From the NCBI GenBank assembly GCA_014155875.1, contig JACEFZ010004172.1, positions 632,001-696,000 of the forward strand: 64,000 nt of DNA. The letters run 5' to 3'. Source of the stretch: Cepaea nemoralis. Lineage: Eukaryota > Mollusca > Gastropoda > Stylommatophora > Helicidae. Each line of letters starts with the position of its first letter. Within the stretch, counting starts at the first letter, position 1. Below the pieces are notes generated by a model. The model searched no databases and had not been told where the DNA came from. It saw only the letters and a program-made list of their open reading frames with translations. This document shows, in pieces, positions 10,020 through 20,475 of this stretch. The translations under genes and the position numbers were made by a program.

Positions 10020-10550
10020 AAAAATTTTAAAAAAACATACAGAAGGATATCACTCTTGAACCACATAGGAAAAATGTATGCACAATTCATTGCTACAAAG
10101 AGATAGACCCATAGTCAAACAACAGTTAAGCAAAGCACAATTTGGTTTCAAGTAATGTAAAAGTTGCACTGATGCTCTATTCACACCAAGGCTAGTAATG
10201 TGAAAAAACCATTGAATACAATGACCAGCAGAATATTGTGCTTGTAGACCTGGAAATTCTAATGCAATGGCAAGTACTAAAGGAGTCAATGCAACAGACA
10301 TCAAGGGAAATAATACCAGAAATAAAGAACACTGCGAAGAAGAAAAATGGATGACAATATAAATTCTGCATCAAGAGCTGGACAATACAAGAAAAAGTAA
10401 ACAAAATCAAGATGAATTTTAAAGACCACATAGGTAAATAGTACGTAAATGTAAGGCAGTGAAAGAAGTCTTGCTAAATAGTCATTGCATAAATATAATA
10501 AAAACAAGAATACACAAAATCTATATACGGAAAGATACAGGAGTTATTGG
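10020..10550 (+). pseudogene. Heavily decayed LINE reverse transcriptase remnant
   Basis: Seen: across frame changes there are pieces resembling an RT finger/palm region: AQFGF-like near 10135, CTDA and RLVM near 10170-10200, then IVLVDLE near 10240. Known: QFGFR.....TDA...L......VDLEKAFD is the common order in LINE RTs. Stops are frequent and no catalytic FADD box is visible, so the assignment is tentative. Confidence 0.4.
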
Positions 10551-11420
10551 ACCGCCGTGATGTAAACGTCATATTCCCGGGCTTGTTGTAGATGATGATT
10601 ATTCTTGATGAAGTCTAGGGTGTCTTGAATGGCAAATGCAATCACTGTGACTATACTTGTCACTTGGCCAGTTCGCCAACTTCTCACAGATGCGTTCAGT
10701 GGAGTAGACAAATCACACAGCAGCAGCTTTACGCACAGTTTATTTCACGATGTACACAATACCGGCCGTCTGCAGCCAGCTAAGTTGTTTCCACACCTTA
10801 TGTGCTGATGCTCATACATTGTCCACTACAGACCATATGTCCAGTGGCCATCTTTCTCCTGTACTTACACTTTCATGCTTGTGCTGTCGCCAACTAACCC
10901 AATTGCATTCTGTACTAGTCGCATATCTGTGCGATGCCACTTGTGAATCAGGATTGTCCTTAAACAGTCTCAGTGAAGACTTACTGTACCATCCTGAATG
11001 TTGGAGTAATTGTTGTGTGAAATCTGCTTCAATCTTGATGTTGTAAACTCTTCTAAACTCTTCAGTATTTTGGGTAGATGAACTTTATAGAACTGTCAAC
11101 TGAAGTCTGTGTATGTGTGGTCGCTATGCTGACCCGTGCCTGAATGACAAGTTTATCTAGCTTCCTGCTCAAGTAGTAACTTGTGACCCTGCGTTTCCTG
11201 TGAAACAGAGCTCACTGAGTGTCACTGACCCTGTGTTTGTTCTAGTGTTTTCCAAAGTTAACCCTGTTCCTATCTCTTGTGTTGTAGTGTGTGATTCCTA
11301 GTCTGCTAAACTGGGTCCGCATTAACTCATCTGTCCTTGACATGGGCACAGCAAGTTGTTTGATAAACAAAAGAAAGTAAAATATTAATTGACAAAGAAA
11401 AGATAATTGAAAGATGCACA
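10551..11420. other. Unassigned intronic segment
   Basis: Moderately GC-balanced sequence, with a promoter/LTR-like look (GTTTATTTCACGATGTACAC near 10738) but no second copy to define a long terminal repeat. No coding motif recognised. Confidence 0.3.
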
Positions 11421-12225
11421 TCTATATATATAAAAGGCAATGTGTATCCGTATATATTTGATGCGTTCGATAACTGTCCATCCGATTGAGATGAAATTTT
11501 CTACACGTCTTCTTTTCATTCCCATGCAACCGACTGTCATAGTTTTTTAGTGTAACATCGGCTACTTACTTACTAAAATTTAATATTTCATTTTTCATTA
11601 TCATTTCCATATAGCAAGGGGACTTAACATAAGAAAAGTTATTTCAAGGGGCATAACTTTTAATAACATTGCTATATACTTTATAGTCATATTGTTGCAT
11701 CGTTTTCAAAGATTTATAAACTCTTTGTCTATAGTTATTTACAGGCATATGAGTTATAATAAATAATGGTGTAATCTTTAAGGCATTTTCATAGTTTAAA
11801 TAGTGAAAATTTTCTAACTCATGTTTTTATTTTGCTTCAACAGCACATTAATTTTTTTTAACATTCTCATATGTATGGCGCGTTACACCAACGTTGGGTA
11901 TTTCTGATGACAGTTGTCAAAGAATTGCTTCAAAAGAGATGTTGAATGAAAGAATGTGTGAGAGGAAATAGAAAAGAAGGGCAGAATGTAGGACGGGCCT
12001 GCGAAAGATTTTCGTTCGTTAAAAGAAAAAAAGTAATTTTTGTGATATAAAGTTAGTTGCATATTCTTTGCAGTACTCTGCAGTCAACCCACAGCCCACC
12101 ATTTATTGGCTGTTCGTGATATCTTGGTAAGTTTACTTTAGATAGATCTCTTCCAATCATATTTTCTACTATCAATCTATCTATTCTTCTATTCTATCTA
12201 TATTTTTAACGGGAACGGGCCGAAC

Positions 12226-12243
12226 ATAGATAGATAGATAGAT

Positions 12244-12280
<37 letters not shown>

Positions 12281-12302
12281 CAGATAGATCAGATAGATAG
12301 AT
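12226..12302 (+). repeat. (GATA)n microsatellite
   Basis: Imperfect run of GATA/GATCA units. It is an internal tandem repeat of the Helitron-like copy and the insertion site of the ingi-type LINE, whose right flank resumes with GATAGATAGA near 17190. Confidence 0.9.
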
Positions 12303-12379
12303 CCCCTCTGCCGTGCGTCCACCTTGACGAGGTAGAGGGGCTTGCGCGTTCCAATGACCCCAAGAGCTATGCCGACGGT
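12303..12379 (+). ncRNA. HDV-like (Pr77-type) ribozyme fold at LINE 5' end
   Basis: Seen: a 7-bp P1 (CCCCUCU 12303-12309 with AGAGGGG 12334-12340), a P3 hairpin ACCUUGACGAGGU at 12321-12333 directly before the P1 3' strand, and a P2 GCCGU 12310-12314 with ACGGU 12375-12379. A C-G-A sits just before the P2 3' strand, where HDV ribozymes have their catalytic C. Known: L1Tc/ingi-clade LINEs of trypanosomes start with the Pr77 hallmark, an HDV-like self-cleaving RNA that frees the element's 5' end. The same nested pairings with changed bases occur at 55750-55812. P4 is not clear. Confidence 0.6.
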
Positions 12380-12578
12380 AGCACAGCTACTGGTAGGGTC
12401 ACCCATGTCGGACAGGTCAAGGGAGAGGGACCAGACGAAGTGACGCACAAACCTGCTGCCTTGTAGGTAGACTGGGGACAGTCAAAGGCTAGGGAAAGCA
12501 TCCCGAAAAATGCTTGTCGAAATCGGATGTACTGAGCCACAGGCTTGACAAAGCAGTGCAACGTAACTTTATCATTTC

Positions 12579-13628
12579 ATGATGCCACAGATGAAAATTA
12601 ATCGTTATGGTGCTAATCCCGTGAAGTCCCATCAGGCGGTGATAGTGCCGGGCCCCCTGCCTCGAGGGGGTCCACCCATGACTACTGGTGGTCACCTTCC
12701 CCTGTGCTGTGGAGTCAAGGCACAGAGGAGTAGGTTAAGAGCTATTGACCAAATACCAAGGACACTCAACATACTACAGTGGAATGCCGAAGGAGTTTAT
12801 AACAAGAAAGAATCCCTGACACAGCGTCTTCATAAAGATAGAATAGATGTGGCATGCATTCAAGAGACACACCTCAACGCCAATCGCAAATTTTCAGTCA
12901 GGGGATATCAGGCCACACGTTTCGACCGCGAAGGACATAAAGGAGGAGTTCTAATACTTACACGAAATACAATACCTTGCAGCGAAGTATCTGTGATCTC
13001 TGACAACCAAACAGAAATTATAGGTGTTGATATAATGATAAAGGACGTGAAAATAAGAATTTATAATCTTTATAGCCCAGCAGATAAGGATCTTACACTC
13101 TCAAACATGATAATAACTGACACAAATTGCATTATTGTCGGAGACTTTAATAGCCGTTCAGAAAGATGGGGATACCCAGATACTGACAAAAGAGGAGATG
13201 AAGTGGAGGACTGGGAAATAGACTCAAATCTCCATCTACTCAACAAAGCGGATGACACACCGAGCTTCTACTCCAGAAGATGGATTACCACTTCTACTCC
13301 AGACTTAGCTTTCTGCACAGGAGACATCCTCCACAAAATCGACCGCCATGTGCTGGACCAATTAGCAGGTAGTGACCACAGACCAATCAAGCTTGTAATG
13401 AATATGGAGTATGTTCCACAGGAGCAAAAGCCCTTGCCCCGCTGGAATTACAAACGAGCAGATTGGGACAGATTTGCCACACTAACAGACAAATATTGTG
13501 AAAACATAAATACACGATATGGCAACATGAAGCAAATGGTGGAAAGTCTAAACAGAGCAATAATACAGGCAGCCACTGAGTCCATTCCAAGAGGAGCTGA
13601 GGAAAAATTACAAACCATACTGGACTGA
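12579..13628 (+). CDS. Ingi-type LINE (family G): endonuclease part of ORF2
   Basis: Seen: 349 codons. A weakly conserved N-terminal ~65 residues precede an APE-type endonuclease: LNILQWNAEG (about residue 66), IQETHLNA, NLYSPADKD, IIVGDFNSRS, and AGSDHRPI near residue 265. All catalytic boxes (N, E, Y/D, DxN, H) are present. Known: this nuclease nicks the target for target-primed reverse transcription. The frame ends at 13628 just after a run of five A (about 13605). Shifting one base there continues directly into the RT frame (NYKPYWTEEL), so the protein was once a single polyprotein. The start at 12579 is the first ATG in frame; the real start could be further downstream. Confidence 0.88.
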   Translation: MMPQMKINRYGANPVKSHQAVIVPGPLPRGGPPMTTGGHLPLCCGVKAQRSRLRAIDQIPRTLNILQWNAEGVYNKKESLTQRLHKDRIDVACIQETHLNANRKFSVRGYQATRFDREGHKGGVLILTRNTIPCSEVSVISDNQTEIIGVDIMIKDVKIRIYNLYSPADKDLTLSNMIITDTNCIIVGDFNSRSERWGYPDTDKRGDEVEDWEIDSNLHLLNKADDTPSFYSRRWITTSTPDLAFCTGDILHKIDRHVLDQLAGSDHRPIKLVMNMEYVPQEQKPLPRWNYKRADWDRFATLTDKYCENINTRYGNMKQMVESLNRAIIQAATESIPRGAEEKLQTILD

Positions 13629-16431
13629 AGAACTACAAAGTTTGGAGGACAAAGTTGAAGATGCCAGGAAGACAGCAGAGAGAGAACAAACAATTGAAGT
13701 GAACATCTCTCTCAAAGCCATCTCAGCAAAATATAAAAGAACAGTAAATCAAACAACAAGAGATTGTTGGAGGGAAAAAACAGAAAACCTGAATTATGAC
13801 AGGGATGGAAACAAACTATGGAAACTAGTGAAAGCCATGAACAATGAAGGACCTAGAAACAAACAAATAACAATTAAACAAGGAAATGCCTTGCTTACAG
13901 GAAAAAAGGCTGCAAATGCACTAATGGAACACTATGCCAGTGCAAACCACATTGATATTACAACCAAACAGAAGAAAGCAATCAAAGATAAACAGATACA
14001 TCATAGTAATACAGAGACAGCAGCAGAATATATGATGGCAAATCTAACAATGGAAGAAATGGAACAGGCAATGAATACCCTAAAAAAGAAGAAATCACCA
14101 GGAAAGGATGGAATCACAAATGAAATGCTAATAGGACTAGGGACAAAGGCAAAAAAGAAACTACTAGCAGTCCTAAATTACAGCTGGAAGAGAGGAATAG
14201 TCCCACAGGCATGGAAGGAAGCTATACTAATACCAGTCCCAAAGAAAGGAAAAGACCTGGAAGAACCAAATGGCTATCGACCTATCAGTCTACTTAGCTG
14301 TGTAGGAAAATTAATGGAACGCATTATCAATGGCAGGCTAACATGGCATCTGGAAGAAAACAAACTCTTAACACCACACCAAGCAGGATTCAGAAAGTAC
14401 AGATCCACTGAAGATCAAATAACCTATATAGCTCAGGAAATAGAGGATGCCTTCCAAGAGAAAACGCACACACTAGCGGTCTGGATAGATTTAGAAAAAG
14501 CATTTGATAAAGTATGGAAGGAAGGACTGAAAGTAAAACTGCAAAAAATGCATGTTTGTGGGAAAATGTATAAATGGATCAGCCACTACCTTGAGAACAG
14601 AACTGCCAGGACAAAAGTACAAGGAGAAACCAGCAAAATGATGCTGTTGGAGCAAGGTGTCCCCCAAGGAGGAGTTCTTTCACCAACATTATTCCTAGCA
14701 TATATAAACGACATCACGGAAAATTTTCCAGCCAGAGTACACACATCATCCTTTGCAGATGACCTAGCCATATGGACATCTGAAGAATATATTAGTACAG
14801 CTAACAGCAGAATACAGCAAGCCCTATTAGCACTAGAGGACTGGTCAAAATCATGGCTAGTGAAGATAAGTGAGGAGAAAACAACATGCACAGTGTTCTC
14901 CCTCTCAAATAAAACTCAGCAACCTAAGCTGGTATTGAATGGAAAAATATTGCGCCATGAAGAAAATCCAAACTATCTCGGAGTCACCTTTGATCGTCGC
15001 CTGACATGGAAAACACAGATTGAGAAAAATCGAACAAGAGCAAGGCAAAGAATGGCAATCATGAAAAAGCTTGCTGGTACAACATGGGGAGCAGATGAGA
15101 AAGTTCTCAAGAAGCTATATACTGGACGGGTGAGGCCAGTACTGGAATATGGCATTGCAGCTTGGGCAACAGCAGCTAAGTCAAACTTTAACAAAATAAG
15201 TAGAGTCCAAAACCAAGGAATGCGAATCATAACTGGAAGCCTGAAGACAACGCCTATTAATGAACTGGAAAAGATCACTTGTTTACAACCAATGCAGGAC
15301 AGAAGAGATAGCAGAGCCCAGCAACAAGCAGAAAAATTTAGAAGATTGACAGACCACCCTATGTATAACAGGTTTAATGGTTTTGGAAAAGGAAGACTGA
15401 AGCGTAGCAACTTTGTAGAAACTGCAAAACGAAAGATTAGGGCAGATCCCATACTTAACATATCAACAGTCAAGCCCATTTACTATGCACACAACTTCCC
15501 AGCTTGGAGACAGCAGCAACTGCCTGAGATGATAGAAAACATTCCTGGTATTGAGAAAAAGAACACTCAGCATGAAACCGAAAGAAGAGAAATAACCCTA
15601 AACTACATAAAAGAACATTACCCAAGCAGCAATTGGACCCATGCATATACAGATGGATCAGCCAAAAATTCAATAGAGAATGGAGGAGGAGGAATTCTCC
15701 TAAATTTAAAAAATGGAGTGAAAAAAACACATTCATTGGCAACTGGAAAGTTTTCAAGTAACTTCAAAGCAGAGGTAGAGGCTCTGAAAACTGCAGCAGA
15801 AATGCTCTTGATGGAGGAAAATAAAGAGAAGCAAATAGCTATCTTCACAGATGCAAAGTCAGCTGTCTCAATACTGAAGAGCAATAACAGCACAGAAATA
15901 GCTGACCTTAGAGCAGCACTCCATGGTCTAAGCCAGAAATCCAAAAAAGTTGTAATACAGTGGATCCCATCACATTGCAGTATACCTGGAAATGAAGAGG
16001 CTGACAGACTGGCAAAAGAGGGCGGACGACTACCACAGCCTGACATAGACATAACTTACAATGAGGCAAAGAGGTTGATAAAAAGCACCTATAAAACCAA
16101 ATGGGAATCAGAGCATCCAGGCCACCAGAAGGATGATGCATATTACAAACTCGACCGAAGAGAACAAGTAGCAATCTTCAGACTCCGCACAGGACATAAC
16201 AGGCTGAAATACCACTTGTTCAATAAACTAAAGATAGGAGATACCGATGAATGTAATTGTCGAACTGGAAAAATGACAGCAAAACATTTGCTGCAGGATT
16301 GCCCAATATATGCAGAACAGAGAAAGATATTTTGGCCCACACCTGCTTCATTTGAGGACAAGCTCTATGGAGATATCAACAAGCTCAAGTTGACCGCAGC
16401 TTACTTTAACTACATACAGGTTGACATTTAA
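13629..16431 (+). CDS. Ingi-type LINE (family G): RT, RNase H and zinc-binding tail
   Basis: Seen: an uninterrupted frame of about 930 codons. RT boxes: GKDGITNEML, NGYRPISLLS, WIDLEKAFDKV, GVPQGGVLSPTLF and SSFADDLAIW (catalytic Asp pair). RNase H follows: WTHAYTDGSA, AEVEAL, IFTDAKSAV and WIPSHCSIPGNEEADRLA, with all four acidic positions plus the His. The end carries CNC...KHLLQDC, a C-C-H-C zinc site, and a KLYG...TAAYF tail. Known: EN-RT-RNase H order is that of ingi/I-group LINEs. The frame is free of stops, unlike all other LINEs here, so the copy is young. Its only coding lesion is the one-base shift near 13605, which could also be a sequencing error. Confidence 0.93.
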
Positions 16432-17190
16432 AGGTGTATGAAGAAGTATTCAGACTGCCACACTTCATACCACAGGTATGTCGGTTACAAAAGCCTCCCA
16501 GAGGCATGAAATGGAATATTGCTCGGATAGCAAATCCATTACGTGGAAAGTCCGAATCAAAAGCTCACTGTGTGAGCTTCATAAAAGGTGGAAAAAGTGT
16601 CCTAGTGGCACGAAATGGAATATTGCTTGGATAGCAAATCCATTACGTGTGGAAAAAGTGTCCTAGTGGCACGAAATGGAATATTGCTCGGATAGCACAT
16701 CCATTGCGCGGAAAGTCCGAGTCGAAAGCTCACTGTGTGGATGTCATCTGCACACTGCATTCTTCTGGTTTCCGGAGAAACAGCCTATGGTGAACGGAAG
16801 GCCCAATATTCGGAAGTGAGGCTAAGCAGCCATGTGCAGGCCGTGACGATTCCTTGGGTGAGCCCAGTACCAGAGAGCTGTGTGTTGGCTCTGCAATTAT
16901 GGAAGTCTCCTTGGATGGCGGGGAATGCCCATGGTCTGCCCCTGCCTTCCCTTGAGGGCTGACCAGGATGTCTTTGGCTGTTCTATATGGGCCAGCTAGG
17001 ATGGGAGATAACACCACACCAGTGAGAGTCAAACGTCCTAAGAAACCCCCGGGAAGGTTAACCCGGTCAACAAATGCCTGCAGAAGTCGGATGTGTCGGC
17101 CTAACGGCGCAAGAACGCAGCTCTGCTGTAAACAGGCAAAACGCAATCACATCCGAAAAAAAAACTCCGGATGAACGAAGAAGAAGAAGA
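16432..17190 (+). other. Ingi-type LINE 3' UTR with tandem repeats and (GAA)n tail
   Basis: Seen: three imperfect direct repeats of a ~55-base motif containing GAAATGGAATATTGCT (16509, 16613 and 16675), then unique sequence, ending ACTCCGGATGAACGAAGAAG with a (GAA)n tail at about 17178-17195 before the GATA repeat resumes. The same 3' end, with CACTCCGGATGAACGAAAAG and (GAA)n, closes the short derivative at 57399. No ORF motif is present. Confidence 0.75.
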
Positions 17191-17195
17191 AGAAG

Positions 17196-17566
17196 AAAGA
17201 TAGATAGAATAGATAGATATAGATCAGATAGATGGATACATCAGATAGACAGACAGACAGACAGATAGTCGGGAACAGGAGCTTATATGACTACTTATAT
17301 GAATTAAATGAGATACTCCCCACCAGGGAATGGGTGAAGCCGGGCCGGGTCAGACAGACAGACAAACAGATAGACAGACAGACAGACAGATAGTCGGGAA
17401 TGGGAATGGGAGCTTAGATGACTACTTATATGAATTAAATTAGATGCTCCCCACCAGGTGCTGGGCGAAGCCGGGCCGGGTCAGACAGACAGACAGACAA
17501 GCAGACAGACAGATAGATAGATAGATCTCCGCCAGGGCCTGGGCGAAGCCGGGCCGGATCAGCTAG
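17196..17566 (+). repeat. Helitron-like 3' tandem repeats (copy 1)
   Basis: Seen: units of roughly 90-110 bases containing GGAGCTTATATGACTACTTA, then TGCTCCCCACCAGG, GCTGGGCGAAGCCGGGC and a CAGACAGACAGATAG tract. The same unit is repeated at 53935-54657 and, inverted, at 58293-58680. The last unit ends in the CTAG terminus. Confidence 0.75.
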
Positions 17567-17969
17567 TAATATATACAAGAGTGGGCAAGGTGGAGTACCT
17601 GGGTTACGTGAAGCCATGAAAACAGGTGGTGGATGGAGTGTGAGAGGAGCCGACAGATTGTTGTTGGTTATGGTCTACATTCTGCGGCGACAGGCAGATG
17701 ATCTCATCAGTTGAGACTAGCTATGGCCACCGACTAGTACAGTCACTGCCCAGAAGGAAAGCAACGGCAAACTACCTTCTGCAGAACTTGCCAAGATACC
17801 TTAACAACCATGACAGAAAGCCAAATAAGAAAGAAGACCTGGTGGTGAGACTCCTGGGCCAGGCAGATCAGATATCACTGGGGAAGAGTGTGACACAGGG
17901 GTCAGTACTAGTGATCGTGATGACGGAGTTAATCCCGACTGTGTTATCAAGGAAATCCCATGTGTCAGA

Positions 17970-18830
17970 CTAAAAAGGAGAGTGAGACTAGGAACTTGGA
18001 ATGTGAGAAGTCTGTATGAGGGAAAGCTTAAGATAATATGTGATGAGATTTAAATATTCACATTTTAGGAATTAGTGTACATCACTGGAGAGGCAAGGGA
18101 TAAGTTACAACTGAAAATGGAAGTCTTTTCATATATTCTGGTAGAGATGTCAGAGGCCAGAGAGGAGTTGCATTTTGTTTAGATAAGACAACGGCAAAAG
18201 CTTTAATTGGATATAACCCAGTTAGTGATAGAATCCTCACTGTTAGACTTTGAGGCCATCCAAAAAACACAACTCTCATACAGGTATATGCACTTACTTT
18301 AACAGCAGAGGAAGACGAAATTGAAGATTTTTAGAGCACACTGCAAGACATTACATAAGATTGGTCATAATTACATAACAATAATAATGGGAGATTTGAA
18401 TGCAAAAGTGGGTACAGGAAGAGTTTAACATGAGAGACATGTTTTAGGAAAATGAGGATTGGGAAATAGAAATCATGCAGGTGACAGATTAATTGAATTT
18501 TGCAACGATAGCCAACACACTTTTTAAACAACACCCAAGAAGACTCTTCATGTGGAAGTCCCCGGACAGTACTACCAAAAACCAGGTAGATTATATTTTA
18601 ATACAAAGAAGATGGAGGAGATCAAACATAACATATGCAAAAACCTTACGAAGTGCAGACTGTGATACAGATCATCAAGTTATTAGAAGCAGATGTGAAA
18701 GTAAAACTCAAAAAGCCTACCCGAGGACCAAGGCTTCATTTTGATCTCACAAAAATACCAGATGCATACAACGTAGAAGTGAAGAGTCGTTTTGGGGTCT
18801 TAAAACGTCTATACAGGAGGAATTGACACC
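17970..18830 (+). pseudogene. LINE family B endonuclease (decayed)
   Basis: Seen: RLGTWNVRSLYEGKLK near 17985 (catalytic Asn box), a MGDLNAKVG-like piece near 18390 (the DxN box), and FMWKSPDSTTKNQVDYILIQ then SADCDTDHQ at 18548-18680 (the final D-H box). Known: this is the APE-type endonuclease of EN/RT LINEs. Several stops and frame changes between 18050 and 18490 show it is not functional. Confidence 0.75.
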
Positions 18831-20475
18831 TGATGAATTGACAGTACATGCTAGAGATATCTTGATAAATGCAGCCAAAGATTTAATTCCGACCAAGAAA
18901 AAGCAACAAAAGCCATGGATTATATCATACACGTTAGAATTAATAAAACAACGAAGGGAACTGAAACAGAAAGGAGATGAATCCGATAACAGCAAGATAA
19001 AGTATAAATCTATAACTCGAGAGATAAGAAACACAAGAAAGGACAAAACCCAATATACACAAGATTGCTGTCTGGAAGAGATTACAAAATGTTCAAAGAA
19101 ATGAAGTTATTAACACAAAATGTTCAACCTCAAATGTTATCTGTGACAAGTTGGGAAATACCATAACAGAATCTAAACAAATCTAGAAAGATGGCAAGAA
19201 TACTGCAGTGGAATATTTGACATGAATAGTAGGGAGGATATGAATGTGATACATGAACCAATGACAGCAGAGACAGAACCTGAACCCTCATTAGATGAAA
19301 TTGCATGGGCAATAAAGAATCTGAAAAATGGTAAATCACCTGGATGTAATGAGATACCAGCTGAACTAATTAAAGCGGAAGGAGAAGAAAGCATACAAAT
19401 CCATCACACATTATGTAAACATATATGGAAATATGGTATATGGCCAAAAGATTGGAAGAGAACTATCTTCATTCCAATACCAAAAAAGGGCTACCTGAAA
19501 TTATTCACCAACTATAGAACTGTTGCCCTGATCGGTCAGGCAAGTAACATTCTACTAAAAATCATAATGGGAAGACTTCGTAAGAAAATGGAAGAAGAAA
19601 TTAACATGGTTCAAGCTGGATTTAGACAAGGAAGAGGAACAAGAGATCACATACTCAACATGTGTTTAATTTTTTTTTTTTTTGGGCGTTCGCTCGCTTT
19701 GAACTTAAGCGTAGTCCAGTACACACTATTTATAGTAGTGATGGACTGAATTTTGCGTGTGGATTAGCTTTCCCTATTTAGTGTCCCTCGTCATCATGCA
19801 AACCCACTCCGACTTTAGAGGTACTTGTAATTTACGTTGTGAAGTCGAGGACGACAGGTCAGCATTTTAGCCCAGCTGTCAAGTGTAGGTAGGGGTTGAA
19901 CCGCTTACCTCGGCATCAGTACAACAAATGTTTAAGAACACGCATTCTTACCCATTCTGCCATGCAGACCTGAATGTGTTTAATAATAGAGAAGTGCAGA
20001 GAATTTAATGTAAACCTATTCTCGTCTTTTGTGGATTATTCAACGGCCTTTGACTTTGTACAACATCAGAAACTTTGGGAAATCATGAGAAATATGAGCT
20101 TTCCATCACATGTAATACAACTTATACAAATTCTCTATCTAGACCAACAAGCAGCGGTTAGAATAGATGGCGAGACATCAGATTGGTTTGACATCTGACA
20201 TCAAGCAAGGAGTCTGTCAAGGCTGTGTGCTCTCCCCATATTTGTACACCAAAACCTGTACCTGCAAAAATATAATGAGAAATGTCAGAAATTATATAAA
20301 CAGGGAGCAATATGATGCCCTAAATATCGGTGGTCATGACATACCACAGATTCAATATGCTGATGATACAGTATTGCTATCCACAACACGGAATCATGTA
20401 GAAAACCTCATAACCTCAGTCCAATTGAATAGCGAAAATCACAACTTATATCTTAACATAGCAAACACAAAGATA
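18823..20475 (+). pseudogene. LINE family B reverse transcriptase, first part (split by a SINE)
   Basis: Seen: a linker (RDILINAAKDLIP...), then RT boxes: AIKNLKNGKSPGCNEIPAEL, WKRTIFIPIPKKG, FTNYRTVALI, and MVQAGFRQGRGTRDHI, interrupted at 19671 by a SINE. The frame resumes FVDYSTAFDFVQ, then IKQGVCQGCVLSPYLY, then IQYADDTVLLS (catalytic Asp pair, about 20350). The next interruption is the family C LINE at 20476. Known: these are RT motifs 1-5 in order. Frame shifts near 19115 and 20190 show it is not functional. Confidence 0.85.
19661..19984 (-). mobile_element. tRNA-derived SINE (SINE-2) inserted in the family B RT, with TSD
   Basis: Seen: the 10-base TGTGTTTAAT occurs at 19661-19670 and 19975-19984. 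Between them, read on the minus strand, is a head with box A TGGCAGAATGGG (19962-19951) and box B GGTTCAACCCC (19902-19892), a body, and an A-run (T-run at 19671-19683). Known: RNA polymerase III type promoter plus A-tail plus TSD is a standard SINE. It splits the RT between the fingers and the first catalytic Asp. It is a different family from SINE-1. Confidence 0.88.

Larger units (their letters stand above)
11421..17566 (+). mobile_element. Helitron-like repeat, copy 1, carrying an ingi-type LINE
   Basis: Seen: the left edge is A|TCTATATATATAAAAGGC at 11421 and the right edge is GGGTCAG-like then CTAG|T at 17563-17567, preceded by a GC-rich hairpin-forming CCAGGGCCTGG. The left ~400 bases match 53381-53790 and, inverted, 59690-60122; the right end matches 54440-54657 and, inverted, 58293-58680. 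Known: Helitrons begin with TC, end with CTRR after a short hairpin, and insert between A and T without TSDs. No Rep/helicase gene is present, so this is non-autonomous. The ingi-type LINE sits inside the GATA repeat of this element. Confidence 0.6.
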
